Assembly (NCBI RefSeq): GCF_004342625.1 | Contig: NZ_SMAH01000005.1 | Location: forward strand, 62,001 to 126,000 | Direction: 5' to 3' | Source: Tepidimonas ignava | Lineage (GTDB): Bacteria; Pseudomonadota; Gammaproteobacteria; Burkholderiales; Burkholderiaceae_C | DNA length: 64,000 nucleotides | In this document: positions 49,173 to 58,622 of the stretch, one piece after another | Position numbering within the stretch: position 1 is the first letter of the stretch | How the letters are laid out: the number at the start of each line of letters is the position of its first letter | Notes under the pieces: generated by a model | Told to the model about the DNA's origin: nothing | Seen by the model: only the letters and a program-made list of their open reading frames with translations | Databases searched by the model: none | Program-made: the position numbers and the translations under genes

Positions 49173-50789
49173 TCAGGTGTTATTTTGAGCGTTTTCGGGC
49201 GGTCTGCCCATCCCCTGTTTGGGGGAGGCGTCGCTCACCGCGGTCCCCCAGCGGCGTCGCACCAGCGCCACCAACGCCAGCACCGGCACGCCCAGCAACG
49301 TCGTCAGCACAAAAAAGCCGGGGTAGCCCAAGGCGTCCACCATGGCGCCGGCGTAGCCGCCCAGCGCCTTGGGCAGCAACGTCATCAGCGAGCTGAAAAT
49401 GGCGTACTGCACCGCCGTGAAGCGCACCTGCGTCAGGCTGGACAAAAACGCCACGAACGCCGCGCTGGCCACCCCGGCGGCCAGGTTGTCCGCCGCCACC
49501 ACGGCGTACAGGCCGGCGCGCACCGGCCCGGCCAGCGCCAACGCCACAAACCCCAGGTTGGTCAGCGCCGCCAGCACCGCGCCCCACCACAGCGTGCGCA
49601 GCACCCCCCAACGGGTGGCCAGCACCCCACCAACGAAACCGCCCACGATGCTGACGACGACGCCAAACGTCTTGACCGCCGCCGCGATGTCCGGCTTGGC
49701 AAAGCCCAGGTCCTGGTAAAACACATTGGCGATCACGCCCAGCACGATGTCGGCGATGCGGTACACGCCGATGAGCGCTAGCAGCAGCAGCGCGTCGCGC
49801 GCCCCGTGGCGGGCAAAAAACGCCTGCACCGGCTCGACCCAGGTCTGCCGCGCCGCCGCGCGGCTGGCCAGCCCCGCGCGCACCAGCAGCGCCCCGACGC
49901 CAAAGGCCGCCGCCAGCGCCACCCCCAGGCGCAGCGCCTCCAGCAGCAGCGCCGGCAGGGCGGTGGCGTCCGCCCACCCCAACGCTTCGTACACCGCCCC
50001 CAGGCCGGCAAACGTCGCCACCAGCGCCAGCGCCGCGGCGGCGAACACCGCCAGCAGCCGCGCGTGCTCGGCCGCCGGCTGCGGTGGCACGTCGGCGGGC
50101 ACCGCCGGCTCCGGCGCCCACAAGGTCGCCGCCACCCCCACCAGCATGGCCGCCGCGGCCACCGCGTAGGCGGCTGCCCACGCCGGGTAGGCGTACGCGC
50201 CTTTGGCCGAACCCCAGGCGGCGGCCAGCACCAGCACGCCGGCGCCGGTGACGATCATGCCCAGCCGGTAGCCGGCGATGTACGCCGCCGACAGCAGCCC
50301 CTGCCGCTCGGGCGGCGCGATTTCGATGCGCCAGGCGTCGATCACAATGTCCTGCGTGGCCGCCATGACCCCGAGCAAGGTGGCCAGCAGCGCCATGCGC
50401 ACCAGCGCCGCCGGACCCGCGGCCGGATCGGTGGCCGCCATGCCCGCGATGGCGCCGATCACGCCCAGTTGCGCCAGCAACAACCAAGCGCGGCGTCGCC
50501 CCAGCCGCCGCGTCAGCCACGGCAGCGGCAGGCGGTCCACCAGCGGCGCCCACACGAACTTGAACGAGTACGCCAGCGCGGCCCAACTGAACATCGTGAC
50601 CGCGCGGCGCTCGACACCCGCTTCGCTGAGCCACAGCGACAGCGACGAAAAAATCAGCAACAGCGGCAAGCCCGCGGCAAACCCCAGCGCCAGCATGGCC
50701 ACAAGCCGCCAGTCGCGCCACAGGCGCCACCACGGTGGCGCGGCGTCGTCGGCAGCGGGAGAGGCGTGGGCAGCTGGGGCGTTGGGCAT
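49173..50789 (-). CDS. ampG: AmpG-like MFS permease (muropeptide transporter family)
   Basis: 538 aa from the ATG at 50789; typical AmpG is shorter (420-490), so the first 20 or so residues may be extra. Twelve to fourteen hydrophobic segments. Signature blocks: LGFAAGLPLLLIFSSLSLWLSEAGVERRAVTMFSW, SFKFVWAPLVDRLPLPWLTRRLGRRRAW, TQDIVIDAWRIEIAPPERQGLLSA, FYQDLGFAKPDIAAAVKTFG and ATRWGVLRTLWWG. It imports anhydro-muropeptides for recycling and AmpR-linked beta-lactamase induction; no ampR or ampC is nearby. Two intermembrane insertions (about residues 225-270) are Ala/Pro-rich. Confidence 0.87.
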   Translation of the reverse strand: MPNAPAAHASPAADDAAPPWWRLWRDWRLVAMLALGFAAGLPLLLIFSSLSLWLSEAGVERRAVTMFSWAALAYSFKFVWAPLVDRLPLPWLTRRLGRRRAWLLLAQLGVIGAIAGMAATDPAAGPAALVRMALLATLLGVMAATQDIVIDAWRIEIAPPERQGLLSAAYIAGYRLGMIVTGAGVLVLAAAWGSAKGAYAYPAWAAAYAVAAAAMLVGVAATLWAPEPAVPADVPPQPAAEHARLLAVFAAAALALVATFAGLGAVYEALGWADATALPALLLEALRLGVALAAAFGVGALLVRAGLASRAAARQTWVEPVQAFFARHGARDALLLLALIGVYRIADIVLGVIANVFYQDLGFAKPDIAAAVKTFGVVVSIVGGFVGGVLATRWGVLRTLWWGAVLAALTNLGFVALALAGPVRAGLYAVVAADNLAAGVASAAFVAFLSSLTQVRFTAVQYAIFSSLMTLLPKALGGYAGAMVDALGYPGFFVLTTLLGVPVLALVALVRRRWGTAVSDASPKQGMGRPPENAQNNT

Positions 50790-50879
50790 GGGGGCACACA
50801 GAGAGGCAGCGCAAGAGGAGGGCGGCGGCATACCACGGGGGGCTGCGCACACGCCCGCCATTGTGCCTATGATGTGCGC

Positions 50880-51725
50880 ATGTGCTGGATGTGCATGGCG
50901 CGACGCGGCCCGCTGGCGCGGCGGGGTTTTTTGCAAGGGGCGGCCACGCTCGGCCTGGGGCTGGCGTGGTGGGCGCCGGCGCTGGCGCAGGTGGACGTGG
51001 GGCCGCCGTCCAAGCTGCGCACGCTGGTGCCGGCGGACCAGTTGGAAGCGGCCGCCGCGCAGCAGTACGCCCAGTTGCTGGCCCAGGCCCGCGCCAAAGG
51101 GGCGCTGGCCCCGGCCGACCACCCCCAGGTGCGCCGCCTGCGCGCCATCGCGCAGCGGCTGGTGCCACACGCGCTGCCGTGGAACGAGCGCGCGCGCCAA
51201 TGGCGCTGGGAAGTCAACCTGATCGGCAGCAAGCAGATCAACGCCTTTTGCATGCCGGGCGGCAAGATCGCGTTTTTCACCGGCATTTTGGACCAGCTCG
51301 AGCTCAGCGACGACGAGGCGGCGATGGTCATGGGGCACGAAATGGCGCACGCGCTGCGTGAGCACGCGCGCGAGCGCATCGCCAAGACCCAGGCCACGGG
51401 GCTGGGCCTGTCGCTGGGCGCGCAGTTGCTGGGCCTGGGGGACCTGGGCCGTCTGGCCGCCGACCTCGGCACACAGCTGCTCAGCCTCAAATACAGCCGC
51501 GACGACGAAACCGAGGCCGACCTGGTGGGTCTGGAGCTGGGCGCGCGCGGCGGCTACGACCCGCGCGCCAGCGTGCAGCTGTGGCGCAAGATGGCGCAGG
51601 TCACCGGCGGCAACGGGCTGGAGTTTTTGTCCACCCACCCCAGCGGTCCCAGCCGCATCCGCGACCTGGAGGCCAACGTCCCCAAGGTCGAAGCCCTGTA
51701 CGAGCAGGCGCGCCGCGCCGGCTGA
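50880..51725 (+). CDS. M48-family metallopeptidase, exported
   Basis: 281 aa from ATG 50880; in-frame ATGs at 50889 and 50895 are equally possible. The N-terminus contains RRGFLQGAATLGLGLAWW, a twin-arginine-like signal peptide ending ALAQ. The peptidase domain has MGHEMAHALREHARER (HExxH), DDETEADLVGLELGARGGYDPRAS (third ligand Glu) and LEFLSTHPSGPSRI. This resembles the LoiP/BepA-like periplasmic M48 proteases involved in outer-membrane quality control. No tetratricopeptide domain. Convergent with the glyoxalase-like gene. Confidence 0.87.
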   Translation: MCWMCMARRGPLARRGFLQGAATLGLGLAWWAPALAQVDVGPPSKLRTLVPADQLEAAAAQQYAQLLAQARAKGALAPADHPQVRRLRAIAQRLVPHALPWNERARQWRWEVNLIGSKQINAFCMPGGKIAFFTGILDQLELSDDEAAMVMGHEMAHALREHARERIAKTQATGLGLSLGAQLLGLGDLGRLAADLGTQLLSLKYSRDDETEADLVGLELGARGGYDPRASVQLWRKMAQVTGGNGLEFLSTHPSGPSRIRDLEANVPKVEALYEQARRAG

Positions 51726-51768
51726 CGCCCGCGGGCGAGCGGGTGCGCGCCCGCGCCCGGGGCGCGCG

Positions 51769-52407
51769 TCAGGTGCCGCCGACGAACGGGTTGGTGCGGC
51801 GCTCGTGGCCAAAGGTGCTCTCGGGCCCGTGGCCGGGGATGAACACCGTGTCGTCCCCCATCGGCCACAGGCGTTGCGTGATGCTGTCGATGAGCTGCTG
51901 GTGGTTGCCGCCGGGAAAGTCGGTGCGGCCGATGCTGCCCGCAAACAGCACGTCGCCCACGAACGCACGCTTGGCCTCGGGGCTGTGAAAGACCACGTGC
52001 CCGGGCGTGTGGCCGGGGCAGTGGCGCACCTGCAACGTGCACTGCCCCACCTGCACCGTGTCACCATCGTGCAGCCAGCGTGTCGGCGCAAACGGCTGCG
52101 CCGGGGCAAAGCCGAACATGCGCGCCTGCTGCGGCAGGCCGTCGATCCAGAATTGGTCCCCCGGGTGCGGGCCGATGATCGGCACCCCCAGGCGCTGCGC
52201 CAGCTCGCCCGCCCCGCCAGCGTGGTCGATGTGCGCGTGCGTCAGCCAAATGGCGCGCAGCGTCAGGCCCCGACGTTCGGCCTCGGCCAGCACGTCGTCG
52301 AGGTCACCCCCGGGGTCGATGACCGCCGCGTCGTGCGTGGCGTCGCACCACACGAGCGAGCAGTTTTGGGCAAACGGGGTGACGGGCAGGGTGACGTAGC
52401 GCAGCAT
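51769..52407 (-). CDS. Glyoxalase-II-like MBL hydrolase (YcbL type)
   Basis: 212 aa from ATG 52407 (MLRYVTLPVTPF); ORF extends 3 codons upstream. Full metal motif LTHAHIDHAGGAGEL, then CPGHTPGHVVFH, FVGDVLFAGSIGRTDFPGG and FIPGHGPEST. Without the C-terminal substrate domain of GloB it matches YcbL-type hydrolases acting on small thioesters such as S-lactoylglutathione. Single gene, 20 nt downstream of the GspE-type gene. Confidence 0.9.
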   Translation of the reverse strand: MLRYVTLPVTPFAQNCSLVWCDATHDAAVIDPGGDLDDVLAEAERRGLTLRAIWLTHAHIDHAGGAGELAQRLGVPIIGPHPGDQFWIDGLPQQARMFGFAPAQPFAPTRWLHDGDTVQVGQCTLQVRHCPGHTPGHVVFHSPEAKRAFVGDVLFAGSIGRTDFPGGNHQQLIDSITQRLWPMGDDTVFIPGHGPESTFGHERRTNPFVGGT

Positions 52408-52431
52408 GGCGCCCATTGTAGGCAGCCGGCG

Positions 52432-54387
52432 TCAGACGTTGGTCGCCGCGATCACCTCGGCCAGGTCGGTCAGGCCCGCCAGCACCTTGTCGATGCCGTC
52501 TTGGCGCAGCGTGTGCATGCCGGCGGCCAGGGCACTGGCGCGGATGTCGCCGGCCGGGCTGCGGTGGCGGATGTGGTGCCGGATGGCGTCGTCACTGAGC
52601 ATCAGTTCGTACAGCCCAAGCCGGCCCTTGTAGCCGCGCCCGTCGCAGGCCGGACAACCTTGCCGGTCGTAGGCGCGCACGATGCGCCGCCCGCCGTCGT
52701 CCACCCCGTACTGCTGGCGCCAGCGCTCGATCTGCGTCCCCACGTCGGGCGCCTGGCCCGGCGGCGTCGTCGGCTCCAGGTAATGCACGGCCAGGGCTTC
52801 GAGTTCGTCATCGCGCGCCGGCCGCGTGCGCACGCACTGTTTGCACAGCCGCCGCACCAGCCGCTGCGCCAAGATGGCCAGCAGCGAATCAGAAAAGTTG
52901 AACGGATCGATGCCGATTTCCAGCAGCCGCGTGATGCTCTCCGGCGCGCTGTTGGTGTGCAGCGTGGACAGCACCAGGTGGCCGGTCAGCGACGCCTCCA
53001 CCGCGATGCGGGCGGTTTCCTCGTCACGCATCTCGCCGATCATGATGACGTCGGGGTCGGCGCGCAAAAAGGTGCGCATGGCCGCCGCGAACGTCCAGCC
53101 GATGCGCGGGTTGACCTGCACCTGGCGCAGCCCCGGCTGGGTGATTTCGATCGGGTCTTCGGCGGTCCAGATCTTGCGGCTTTCGGTGTTGATGTCGGCG
53201 ATCAACGAGTGCAGCGTGGTGGTCTTGCCGCTGCCGGTGGGCCCGCACACCAGGATCAGCCCGTAGGGCTTGAGCGCCATGCGCCGCAGCGCCGCCAGGT
53301 CGCGCGCGGCCAGCCCGATGGTGTCCAGCGGCATCGGCTTGGAGCCGGCCAGCAGGCGCAGCACCACGTCTTCCAGGCCGCCGGCGGTGGGCACGGTCAC
53401 CACGCGCAGCTCGGTGCGTGGCCCACCGAAGCGCGCAAAGTCGATCTTGCCGTCCTGCGGCTTGCGGTGCTCGGAGATGTCCATGCCCGCCATGATCTTG
53501 ATGCGCGCGACCAGCGCGTGGCGAAAGCGCGCCTCGATCTCGAGGTACTTGACCAACTCGCCGTCGATGCGCAAGCGCACGCGCACGGGCTTCGGGGGCG
53601 GCTCGGTTTCGATATGGATGTCCGACGCCTTGTGCGCGATGGCCTCTTCGATGATGGTGTGCACCAGCCGCACCAGCGTGTTGTCGGATTCGCTGACCAC
53701 GTCGGCTTGCGGCTCCGTGCCCACGTCGGCGGCCTGCTGCAAATCGGCCAGCAGCTCGCGCGCCGCCGGCCGGGCCCGTGCCCCGGCACTGGCCTTCGTG
53801 GCCAGGTCGGGTGTGGGCGGCGCGGGCGGCTGGTCGTACGCGCGCGACAGCACCGCGGGCAGCGTGCCCGCGGCGGCCAGCACCGGCACGATGCGCCGCT
53901 GCGTCAAAAACCGCAACTCATCCAGCAGGGCGTGGTCCAACGTGTCGGCCATCAGCACGGCCAACTCCTCCCCCCGCAGCGCCAGCGGCACCACCGACTC
54001 GCGCTCGGCCAACGCGCGCGGCACCAGCGGCAGCGCGGCGGCGTCGAACGTGTAGTGCGTGGCGTCGACGACGCAGTGCCCCAACCAGGCGGCGATGGCT
54101 TGGCGCAGCTGGGACGCCCCAACCACGCCACGCTCCACCAGCAGCTCGCCCAGCGGACGCGCCTGCCCAGCGCGGCGCAGGTTTTTTTGCGCGTGCAACG
54201 CTTCGCGCAACTGGCGCTCGTCGAGCAGCCCCAGGCGAACCAACGCCTCACCCACGTGACGGGCATGCAGGGCGCGGTTCGGCGCCTGGTCCAGCGCGGC
54301 CCACAGCTCGGCCGAGGTCCGCGGCTGCACCGCCGCGGGCAGCGCCGAGCCGGGAGGGTGCAGGACATCGGGCGAGTCGAGTTCCAT
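52432..54387 (-). CDS. GspE/PilB-type secretion/pilus ATPase with MshEN-like N-terminus
   Basis: 651 aa from ATG 54387 (MELDSP; TTG at 54411 possible). N-terminal half has two MshEN-like units, VGEALVRLGLLDERQLREALHAQ and PLGELLVERGVVGASQLRQAI, a fold that binds c-di-GMP in MshE. The ATPase core shows GPTGSGKTTTLHSL (Walker A), DPDVIMIGEMRDEETA (Walker B/Asp box), STLHTNSAPESI (His box). Zinc-binding cysteines occur in RRLCKQCVRT and GCPACDGRGYKGRLG. No GspF or pilin genes adjoin, so it is an orphan motor; assigned as a PilB/GspE homologue. Confidence 0.87.
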   Translation of the reverse strand: MELDSPDVLHPPGSALPAAVQPRTSAELWAALDQAPNRALHARHVGEALVRLGLLDERQLREALHAQKNLRRAGQARPLGELLVERGVVGASQLRQAIAAWLGHCVVDATHYTFDAAALPLVPRALAERESVVPLALRGEELAVLMADTLDHALLDELRFLTQRRIVPVLAAAGTLPAVLSRAYDQPPAPPTPDLATKASAGARARPAARELLADLQQAADVGTEPQADVVSESDNTLVRLVHTIIEEAIAHKASDIHIETEPPPKPVRVRLRIDGELVKYLEIEARFRHALVARIKIMAGMDISEHRKPQDGKIDFARFGGPRTELRVVTVPTAGGLEDVVLRLLAGSKPMPLDTIGLAARDLAALRRMALKPYGLILVCGPTGSGKTTTLHSLIADINTESRKIWTAEDPIEITQPGLRQVQVNPRIGWTFAAAMRTFLRADPDVIMIGEMRDEETARIAVEASLTGHLVLSTLHTNSAPESITRLLEIGIDPFNFSDSLLAILAQRLVRRLCKQCVRTRPARDDELEALAVHYLEPTTPPGQAPDVGTQIERWRQQYGVDDGGRRIVRAYDRQGCPACDGRGYKGRLGLYELMLSDDAIRHHIRHRSPAGDIRASALAAGMHTLRQDGIDKVLAGLTDLAEVIAATNV

Positions 54388-54479
54388 GGCATGCGCCTCG
54401 TGGGTCAACAACCCCCATTGTGCCGACAGATGGCCACGTCGCGCTACCGCCCAAGCACTGGCTGGGCCACAATGCGGTC

Positions 54480-55265
54480 ATGGACACGCCCGCACAACCT
54501 TCCCCCCGCATCGCCCTGGTCACGGGCGCCGGCAGCGGCATCGGGCGCGCTTGCGCGCTGGCGCTGCTGGCCGATGGCTGGACGGTCTGGTTGGCCGGCC
54601 GGCGCATGGCCGCGCTGCAAGACACGGTGACCCAGGCTGCCCACAGGCACGGCGCGGCCGCCGCCGCGCGCGCCCACCCATGGCCAGCCGACGTGGGCCA
54701 GCCCGATGAGGTCGAGCGCCTGTTCGCCGCCATCCGCAGCACCCACGGGCGGCTGGACCTGTTGTTCAACAACGCCGGCATCTTCACCCCCGCGGCCACG
54801 CCCGACGCCACCACGCTGGACGATTGGCAGCGCAGCGTGCAGACCAACCTCCATGGCGCGTTTTACTGCCTGCGCGCTGCGTTTGCGTTGATGCGCACGC
54901 AGTCGCCACGGGGTGGGCGCATCATCAACAACGGCTCGATCTCGGCGCACGCGCCACGGCCGGGCTCGATCGCGTACACCGCCACCAAGCACGCCATCAC
55001 GGGCCTGACCAAGGCGGCGGCGTTGGACGGGCGGGCCTTCGACATCGCGGTGGGGCAGATCGACATCGGCAACGTGGCCAGCGACATGACGGCCGCGATG
55101 GCGCAGGGCGTGCTGCAGGCCGATGGCAGCGTGCGCCCCGAAGCCCGCATGGACATGGACGCCGTGGTGCAGACCTTCATGACGATGGCCCGGCTGCCGC
55201 TGGAGGCCAACGTGCTGTTCGCCACCGTGATGGCGACCAAGATGCCCTTCGTGGGGCGGGGTTAG
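54480..55265 (+). CDS. Short-chain dehydrogenase/reductase
   Basis: 261-aa SDR. Cofactor motif ALVTGAGSGIGRACALALL, NNAGIF, catalytic NGSISAHAPRPGSIAYTATKHAITGL (Ser, Tyr-x-x-x-Lys). Basic residues after beta 2 (LAGRRMAAL) suggest NADP(H). Substrate unknown. Convergent with the diguanylate cyclase gene, overlapping by 4 nt at the stops. Confidence 0.9.
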   Translation: MDTPAQPSPRIALVTGAGSGIGRACALALLADGWTVWLAGRRMAALQDTVTQAAHRHGAAAAARAHPWPADVGQPDEVERLFAAIRSTHGRLDLLFNNAGIFTPAATPDATTLDDWQRSVQTNLHGAFYCLRAAFALMRTQSPRGGRIINNGSISAHAPRPGSIAYTATKHAITGLTKAAALDGRAFDIAVGQIDIGNVASDMTAAMAQGVLQADGSVRPEARMDMDAVVQTFMTMARLPLEANVLFATVMATKMPFVGRG

Positions 55266-56746
55266 CGGCGCGTCAGCGCCGGAAACGGCGGCAGCGCCGG
55301 GGGGGTGGTGGGGGCTGGTGGCGGCGCCGTGGGGTCCAGCACGACGCGGTCGCGTCCCCCATGCTTGGCCGCGTACAGCGCGCGGTCGGCGCGTTGCAGC
55401 AGGGCATCGGAATCTTCAGCCGGCAAGGCCACGGCCGCCCCGATGCTGACCGTCACCGTCCGCACCGTGCCGTCGGGCAGTGCGTAGGGCTGCCGGGCCA
55501 CTTCGTGGCGCACGCGCTCGGCCACAGCCTGCAGTTGCTCGCGGCTCACCTGCGGCAGCACGGCGGCAAACTCTTCGCCCCCCAGCCGGCCCAGCACATC
55601 GCTGGGCCGCAGCGCCGCGCGGCAACGTTGCACGAAGGCGATCAGCACGGCGTCACCGGCGGCGTGGCCGTGGGTGTCGTTGACATCCTTGAAGTGGTCC
55701 AGGTCCAGCATCAACAGGCCCAGGCCCGCACCACTGCGGCGGTTGCGCTCGACTTCACGCTGCACCTGCTCGATGAACAGGCGCCGGTTGGCCACCCCGG
55801 TCAGCGCATCGTGGGTGGCCACGCGTTCCAGCTGCGCGCGCAGCTCGATGTCGGTGGTCACATCGATGGCGTTGCCCACCACGGCCTGCAGGCGACCATC
55901 GTCATCGAACGCCGGGGCCAGCACGCTGCGGTGGTAGCGGATGCTGCCGTCGCGATGCCAGACACGGTAGGTCAGCGGCGGCAGCACGCGCCGCTCGCGC
56001 AGCGTGCGTGCCAAAAAATCCTCGCACAGCGGCACGTCCTCCGGGTGCACGAAGGGGCGGAAGTCGCGCCCCATGACCTCGTCAGGGGGGTGTCCCAACA
56101 GGGCCTGCCAGCTGGGCGAAACGTAGGTCAGCCGCCCCGCCGGGTCGATGGTGTACAGGATCGACTGCGCGTGTTCGGTCAGCAGACGGTGGCGGCGCTC
56201 CGCGGCCTGCAGTGACAACACCAGTCGGTGGCGGGTGTTGATGTCTTGGTCGCATCCCTGCAGCCCGACGGGGCGGCCTTGGGCATCGCGGCGTAGCACG
56301 ACGGTGGTGCTGACCCACACCGGTTCGCCCTGCGCGGTGACGACCAGGTTGGGCCAGCGCACCAGCGGCCGCCCCGTGCGCAGCACGTCGGCCAGCCGCT
56401 GGGCCAGCGCGTCACGGTGGTCGGCGTCACGGGTGTCGGCCACCCGCCGCACCCCCACCAAATCGGTGGCGGCCACCCGCATCAGGCGCGCCGCGGTGTC
56501 GTCCACGCGTGTGAACACGCCGCGCGTATCGGCTTCCCACAGCGCCACACGCGCCGCTTGCAGCACCTGCGCGACGGTCTGGGAGACGTGCTGTTGCTGC
56601 GTCAGCGCTTCGGTGGCGGCCCCACAGTCGCGCTGGGCGCGTCGCCACTGCGCCACGGCCCACGCGGCCAGCGCCCACCCCAGCACCAACAACGCGGTCG
56701 CCAGCACGGCCACGGCGATGGGTATCGTCACGCTGCACTCCCCCAA
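55262..56746 (-). CDS. Diguanylate cyclase with PAS domains
   Basis: 494 aa. One N-terminal membrane helix (residues 8-32), a first PAS-like domain (about 60-175), a second PAS domain (185-305, TIDPAGRLTYVSPSWQALLGHP) and a GGDEF domain (310-470) with DALTGVANRRLF, DLDHFKDVNDTHGHAAGDAVL and the active site GRLGGEEFAAVL. An RPSD five residues before GGEEF is an RxxD inhibitory site, so product feedback is likely. It makes c-di-GMP in response to a PAS-sensed signal. The nearby MshEN-type ATPase might be a target (inference). Confidence 0.92.
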   Translation of the reverse strand: MGECSVTIPIAVAVLATALLVLGWALAAWAVAQWRRAQRDCGAATEALTQQQHVSQTVAQVLQAARVALWEADTRGVFTRVDDTAARLMRVAATDLVGVRRVADTRDADHRDALAQRLADVLRTGRPLVRWPNLVVTAQGEPVWVSTTVVLRRDAQGRPVGLQGCDQDINTRHRLVLSLQAAERRHRLLTEHAQSILYTIDPAGRLTYVSPSWQALLGHPPDEVMGRDFRPFVHPEDVPLCEDFLARTLRERRVLPPLTYRVWHRDGSIRYHRSVLAPAFDDDGRLQAVVGNAIDVTTDIELRAQLERVATHDALTGVANRRLFIEQVQREVERNRRSGAGLGLLMLDLDHFKDVNDTHGHAAGDAVLIAFVQRCRAALRPSDVLGRLGGEEFAAVLPQVSREQLQAVAERVRHEVARQPYALPDGTVRTVTVSIGAAVALPAEDSDALLQRADRALYAAKHGGRDRVVLDPTAPPPAPTTPPALPPFPALTRR

Positions 56747-56778
56747 GGGCGGCCGTTGGTGCTCAGCCGCTCAGCCTC

Positions 56779-56808
56779 GGTGTCGGGCCAACGCGTTGGC
56801 CCGACACC
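56779..56808. repeat. 30-bp perfect palindrome
   Basis: Arms GGTGTCGGGCCAACG and CGTTGGCCCGACACC are perfectly complementary with no spacer, in the 142-nt gap between the Lrp-type gene stop and the diguanylate cyclase start. It is 33 nt ahead of the cyclase ATG and may be a terminator for the Lrp-type gene (no T-run), an operator or a cruciform-forming element. Confidence 0.6.
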
Positions 56809-56888
56809 CTCGTGGTGCGTGTTGTAACACAGCCCAGACGGAACTGGGGATAACGCGACCCCAGGTCGGCGCGGCGGCGTGGCCGCCA

Positions 56889-57365
56889 CTACGACAGCGG
56901 CAAGGCGCTGGTGCACTTGATTTCGTCCAGGCACACGCTGGAGCGCACGCCGTTGACCCCGGGCAGTTGCGCCAGGGTGCCCAGCAAAAAGTCCGACAGC
57001 GCCTTGAGGTCGCGCGCCACGACCTTGAGCACGTAGTCGAAGTCGCCGGTGACGGCGTAGCACTCCTGCACCTGTTGCATGCTGCGCACCAGCTCGCGAA
57101 AGCGGTCCACCTCGCGGATGTGGCCGCGCTCCATCGTCACGTGCACGAACGCCGTCACCCCCAGCCCCAACCGCGCGGCGTCCAGCCGCGCCTCGTAGCG
57201 GCGGATGTAGCCCAGCTCCTCCAGCCGGCGGTGGCGCCGGTTGCACTGCGCCGGCGACAGGTGCACGGCCTCGGCCAAGGCCTGGTTGGTCATGCGGCCG
57301 TCTTCCTGCAGCCGGGCCAGGATGCGGCGGTCGGTGGCGTCGATCGGGTCGGCGTGCAACATCAT
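56889..57365 (-). CDS. Lrp/AsnC-family regulator
   Basis: 158 aa. N-terminal HTH: DATDRRILARLQEDGRMTNQALAEAVHLSPAQCNRRHRRLEELG. C-terminal RAM domain (about 70-150) with VTGDFDYVLKVVARDLKALSDFLL. Divergent from hpd-phhB-phhA, whose phenylalanine/tyrosine substrates are likely effectors; other Lrp-type regulators control aromatic amino acid catabolism. ATG 57365; a second ATG follows immediately. Confidence 0.9.
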   Translation of the reverse strand: MMLHADPIDATDRRILARLQEDGRMTNQALAEAVHLSPAQCNRRHRRLEELGYIRRYEARLDAARLGLGVTAFVHVTMERGHIREVDRFRELVRSMQQVQECYAVTGDFDYVLKVVARDLKALSDFLLGTLAQLPGVNGVRSSVCLDEIKCTSALPLS

Positions 57366-57393
57366 CGCATCAACTAAACAGAAGGCGCAATAT

Positions 57394-57405
57394 CGTTGCA
57401 CAACG
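57394..57405. promoter_or_regulatory. Inverted repeat CGTTG-CA-CAACG, possible Lrp site
   Basis: Five-base arms with a 2-nt spacer, 30 nt from the Lrp-type start, in the divergent gap before hpd. A second, 14-bp palindrome TGCCCGCGCGGGCA lies at 57441-57454. Binding is a guess based on position. Confidence 0.35.
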
Positions 57406-57497
57406 CAGGGTTTTCCGCAAGGCACGATGCAAACCCATTGTGCCCGCGCGGGCATAAGCTGCGGGTTTTCAATCGCAACACTGCAGGAGTCGCGACC

Positions 57498-58601
57498 ATG
57501 GCCGACCTTTTCGACAACCCGATGGGCTTGTGCGGGTTTGAGTTCGTCGAATTCGCCGCCCCCACCCCGGGCGTGCTGGAGCCGCTGTTCACGGCGCTGG
57601 GCTTCACGCTGGTGGCGCGTCACCGCTCCAAGGACGTGGAGCTGTGGCGCCAAGGCGGCATCAACTTCATCATCAACCGCGAGCCCAAGAGCTTGGCTTA
57701 CTACTTTGCGCAGGAGCACGGCCCCAGCGCCTGCGGCCTGGCGTTTCGCGTCCGGGATGCGCACAAGGCCTACGACCGCGCGCTGGAGTTGGGCGCGCAG
57801 CCCATCGACATCCCCACCGGCCCGATGGAGCTGCGCCTGCCCGCCATCAAGGGCATCGGCGGCGCGCCGCTGTACCTGATCGACCGCTTCGAAGACGGCA
57901 AGAGCATCTACGACATCGACTTCGAGTTCCTGCCTGGCTTCGAGAACCCGGCCAACCGCCACCCGGTGGGCCACGGCTTCAAGCTGATCGACCACCTGAC
58001 GCACAACGTCTACCGCGGCCGCATGGCCTACTGGGCGCAGTGGTACGAGCGGCTGTTCAACTTCCGCGAAATCCGCTACTTCGACATCCAGGGCGAGTAC
58101 ACCGGCCTCAAGAGCCGGGCGATGACCGCGCCCGATGGCCTCATCCGCATCCCGCTCAACGAAGAGGGCGGCTCCGGCGGCAACGGCCAGATCGAAGAGT
58201 TCCTGATGCAGTTCAACGGCGAAGGCATCCAGCACATCGCGCTGCTGACCGACGACATCCTGGCCAGCGTCGACGCGCTGCAAATGGCCGGCGTGCCGCT
58301 GATGGATGCCCCCAACGACATCTATTACGAGATGCTGGAGGAGCGCCTGCCGGGCCACGGCGAGCCGGTGGCCGAGCTGCAAGCGCGCGGCATCTTGCTC
58401 GACGGCAACACCACGGGCGGCGACAAGCGGCTGCTGCTGCAAATCTTCAGCCGCCCGGTGCTGGGGCCGGTGTTTTTCGAGTTCATCCAGCGCAAAAACG
58501 ACGAAGGCTTTGGCGAAGGCAACTTCAAAGCCCTGTTCGAGAGCCTGGAGCGCGACCAAATCCGCCGCGGCACCCTCAAGGTGCAAGCCGCAACCGCTTG
58601 A
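57498..58601 (+). CDS. hpd: 4-hydroxyphenylpyruvate dioxygenase
   Basis: 367-aa non-haem Fe(II) enzyme converting 4-hydroxyphenylpyruvate to homogentisate. Two VOC domains; metal ligands are His in [11 protein letters not shown], His in [12 protein letters not shown] and Glu in [28 protein letters not shown] at the C-terminus closes the active site. CTGCAGGAGTCGCGACC precedes the ATG. First gene of a phenylalanine/tyrosine catabolic operon with phhB and phhA; homogentisate dioxygenase is not in the window. Confidence 0.95.
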   Translation: MADLFDNPMGLCGFEFVEFAAPTPGVLEPLFTALGFTLVARHRSKDVELWRQGGINFIINREPKSLAYYFAQEHGPSACGLAFRVRDAHKAYDRALELGAQPIDIPTGPMELRLPAIKGIGGAPLYLIDRFEDGKSIYDIDFEFLPGFENPANRHPVGHGFKLIDHLTHNVYRGRMAYWAQWYERLFNFREIRYFDIQGEYTGLKSRAMTAPDGLIRIPLNEEGGSGGNGQIEEFLMQFNGEGIQHIALLTDDILASVDALQMAGVPLMDAPNDIYYEMLEERLPGHGEPVAELQARGILLDGNTTGGDKRLLLQIFSRPVLGPVFFEFIQRKNDEGFGEGNFKALFESLERDQIRRGTLKVQAATA

Positions 58602-58622
58602 CCCCTCACGAGGATCACGACG

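Noticed and set aside
49806-50879. An in-frame 5' extension of the M48 peptidase gene
   Set aside because: It is antisense to the AmpG-like gene, lacks any domain, and the signal peptide begins only at 50880-50895.
51358-54630. A 1090-codon open frame on the plus strand
   Set aside because: It runs antisense to the glyoxalase-like and GspE-type genes and out of frame with the M48 gene; composition is low-complexity and no motif is visible.
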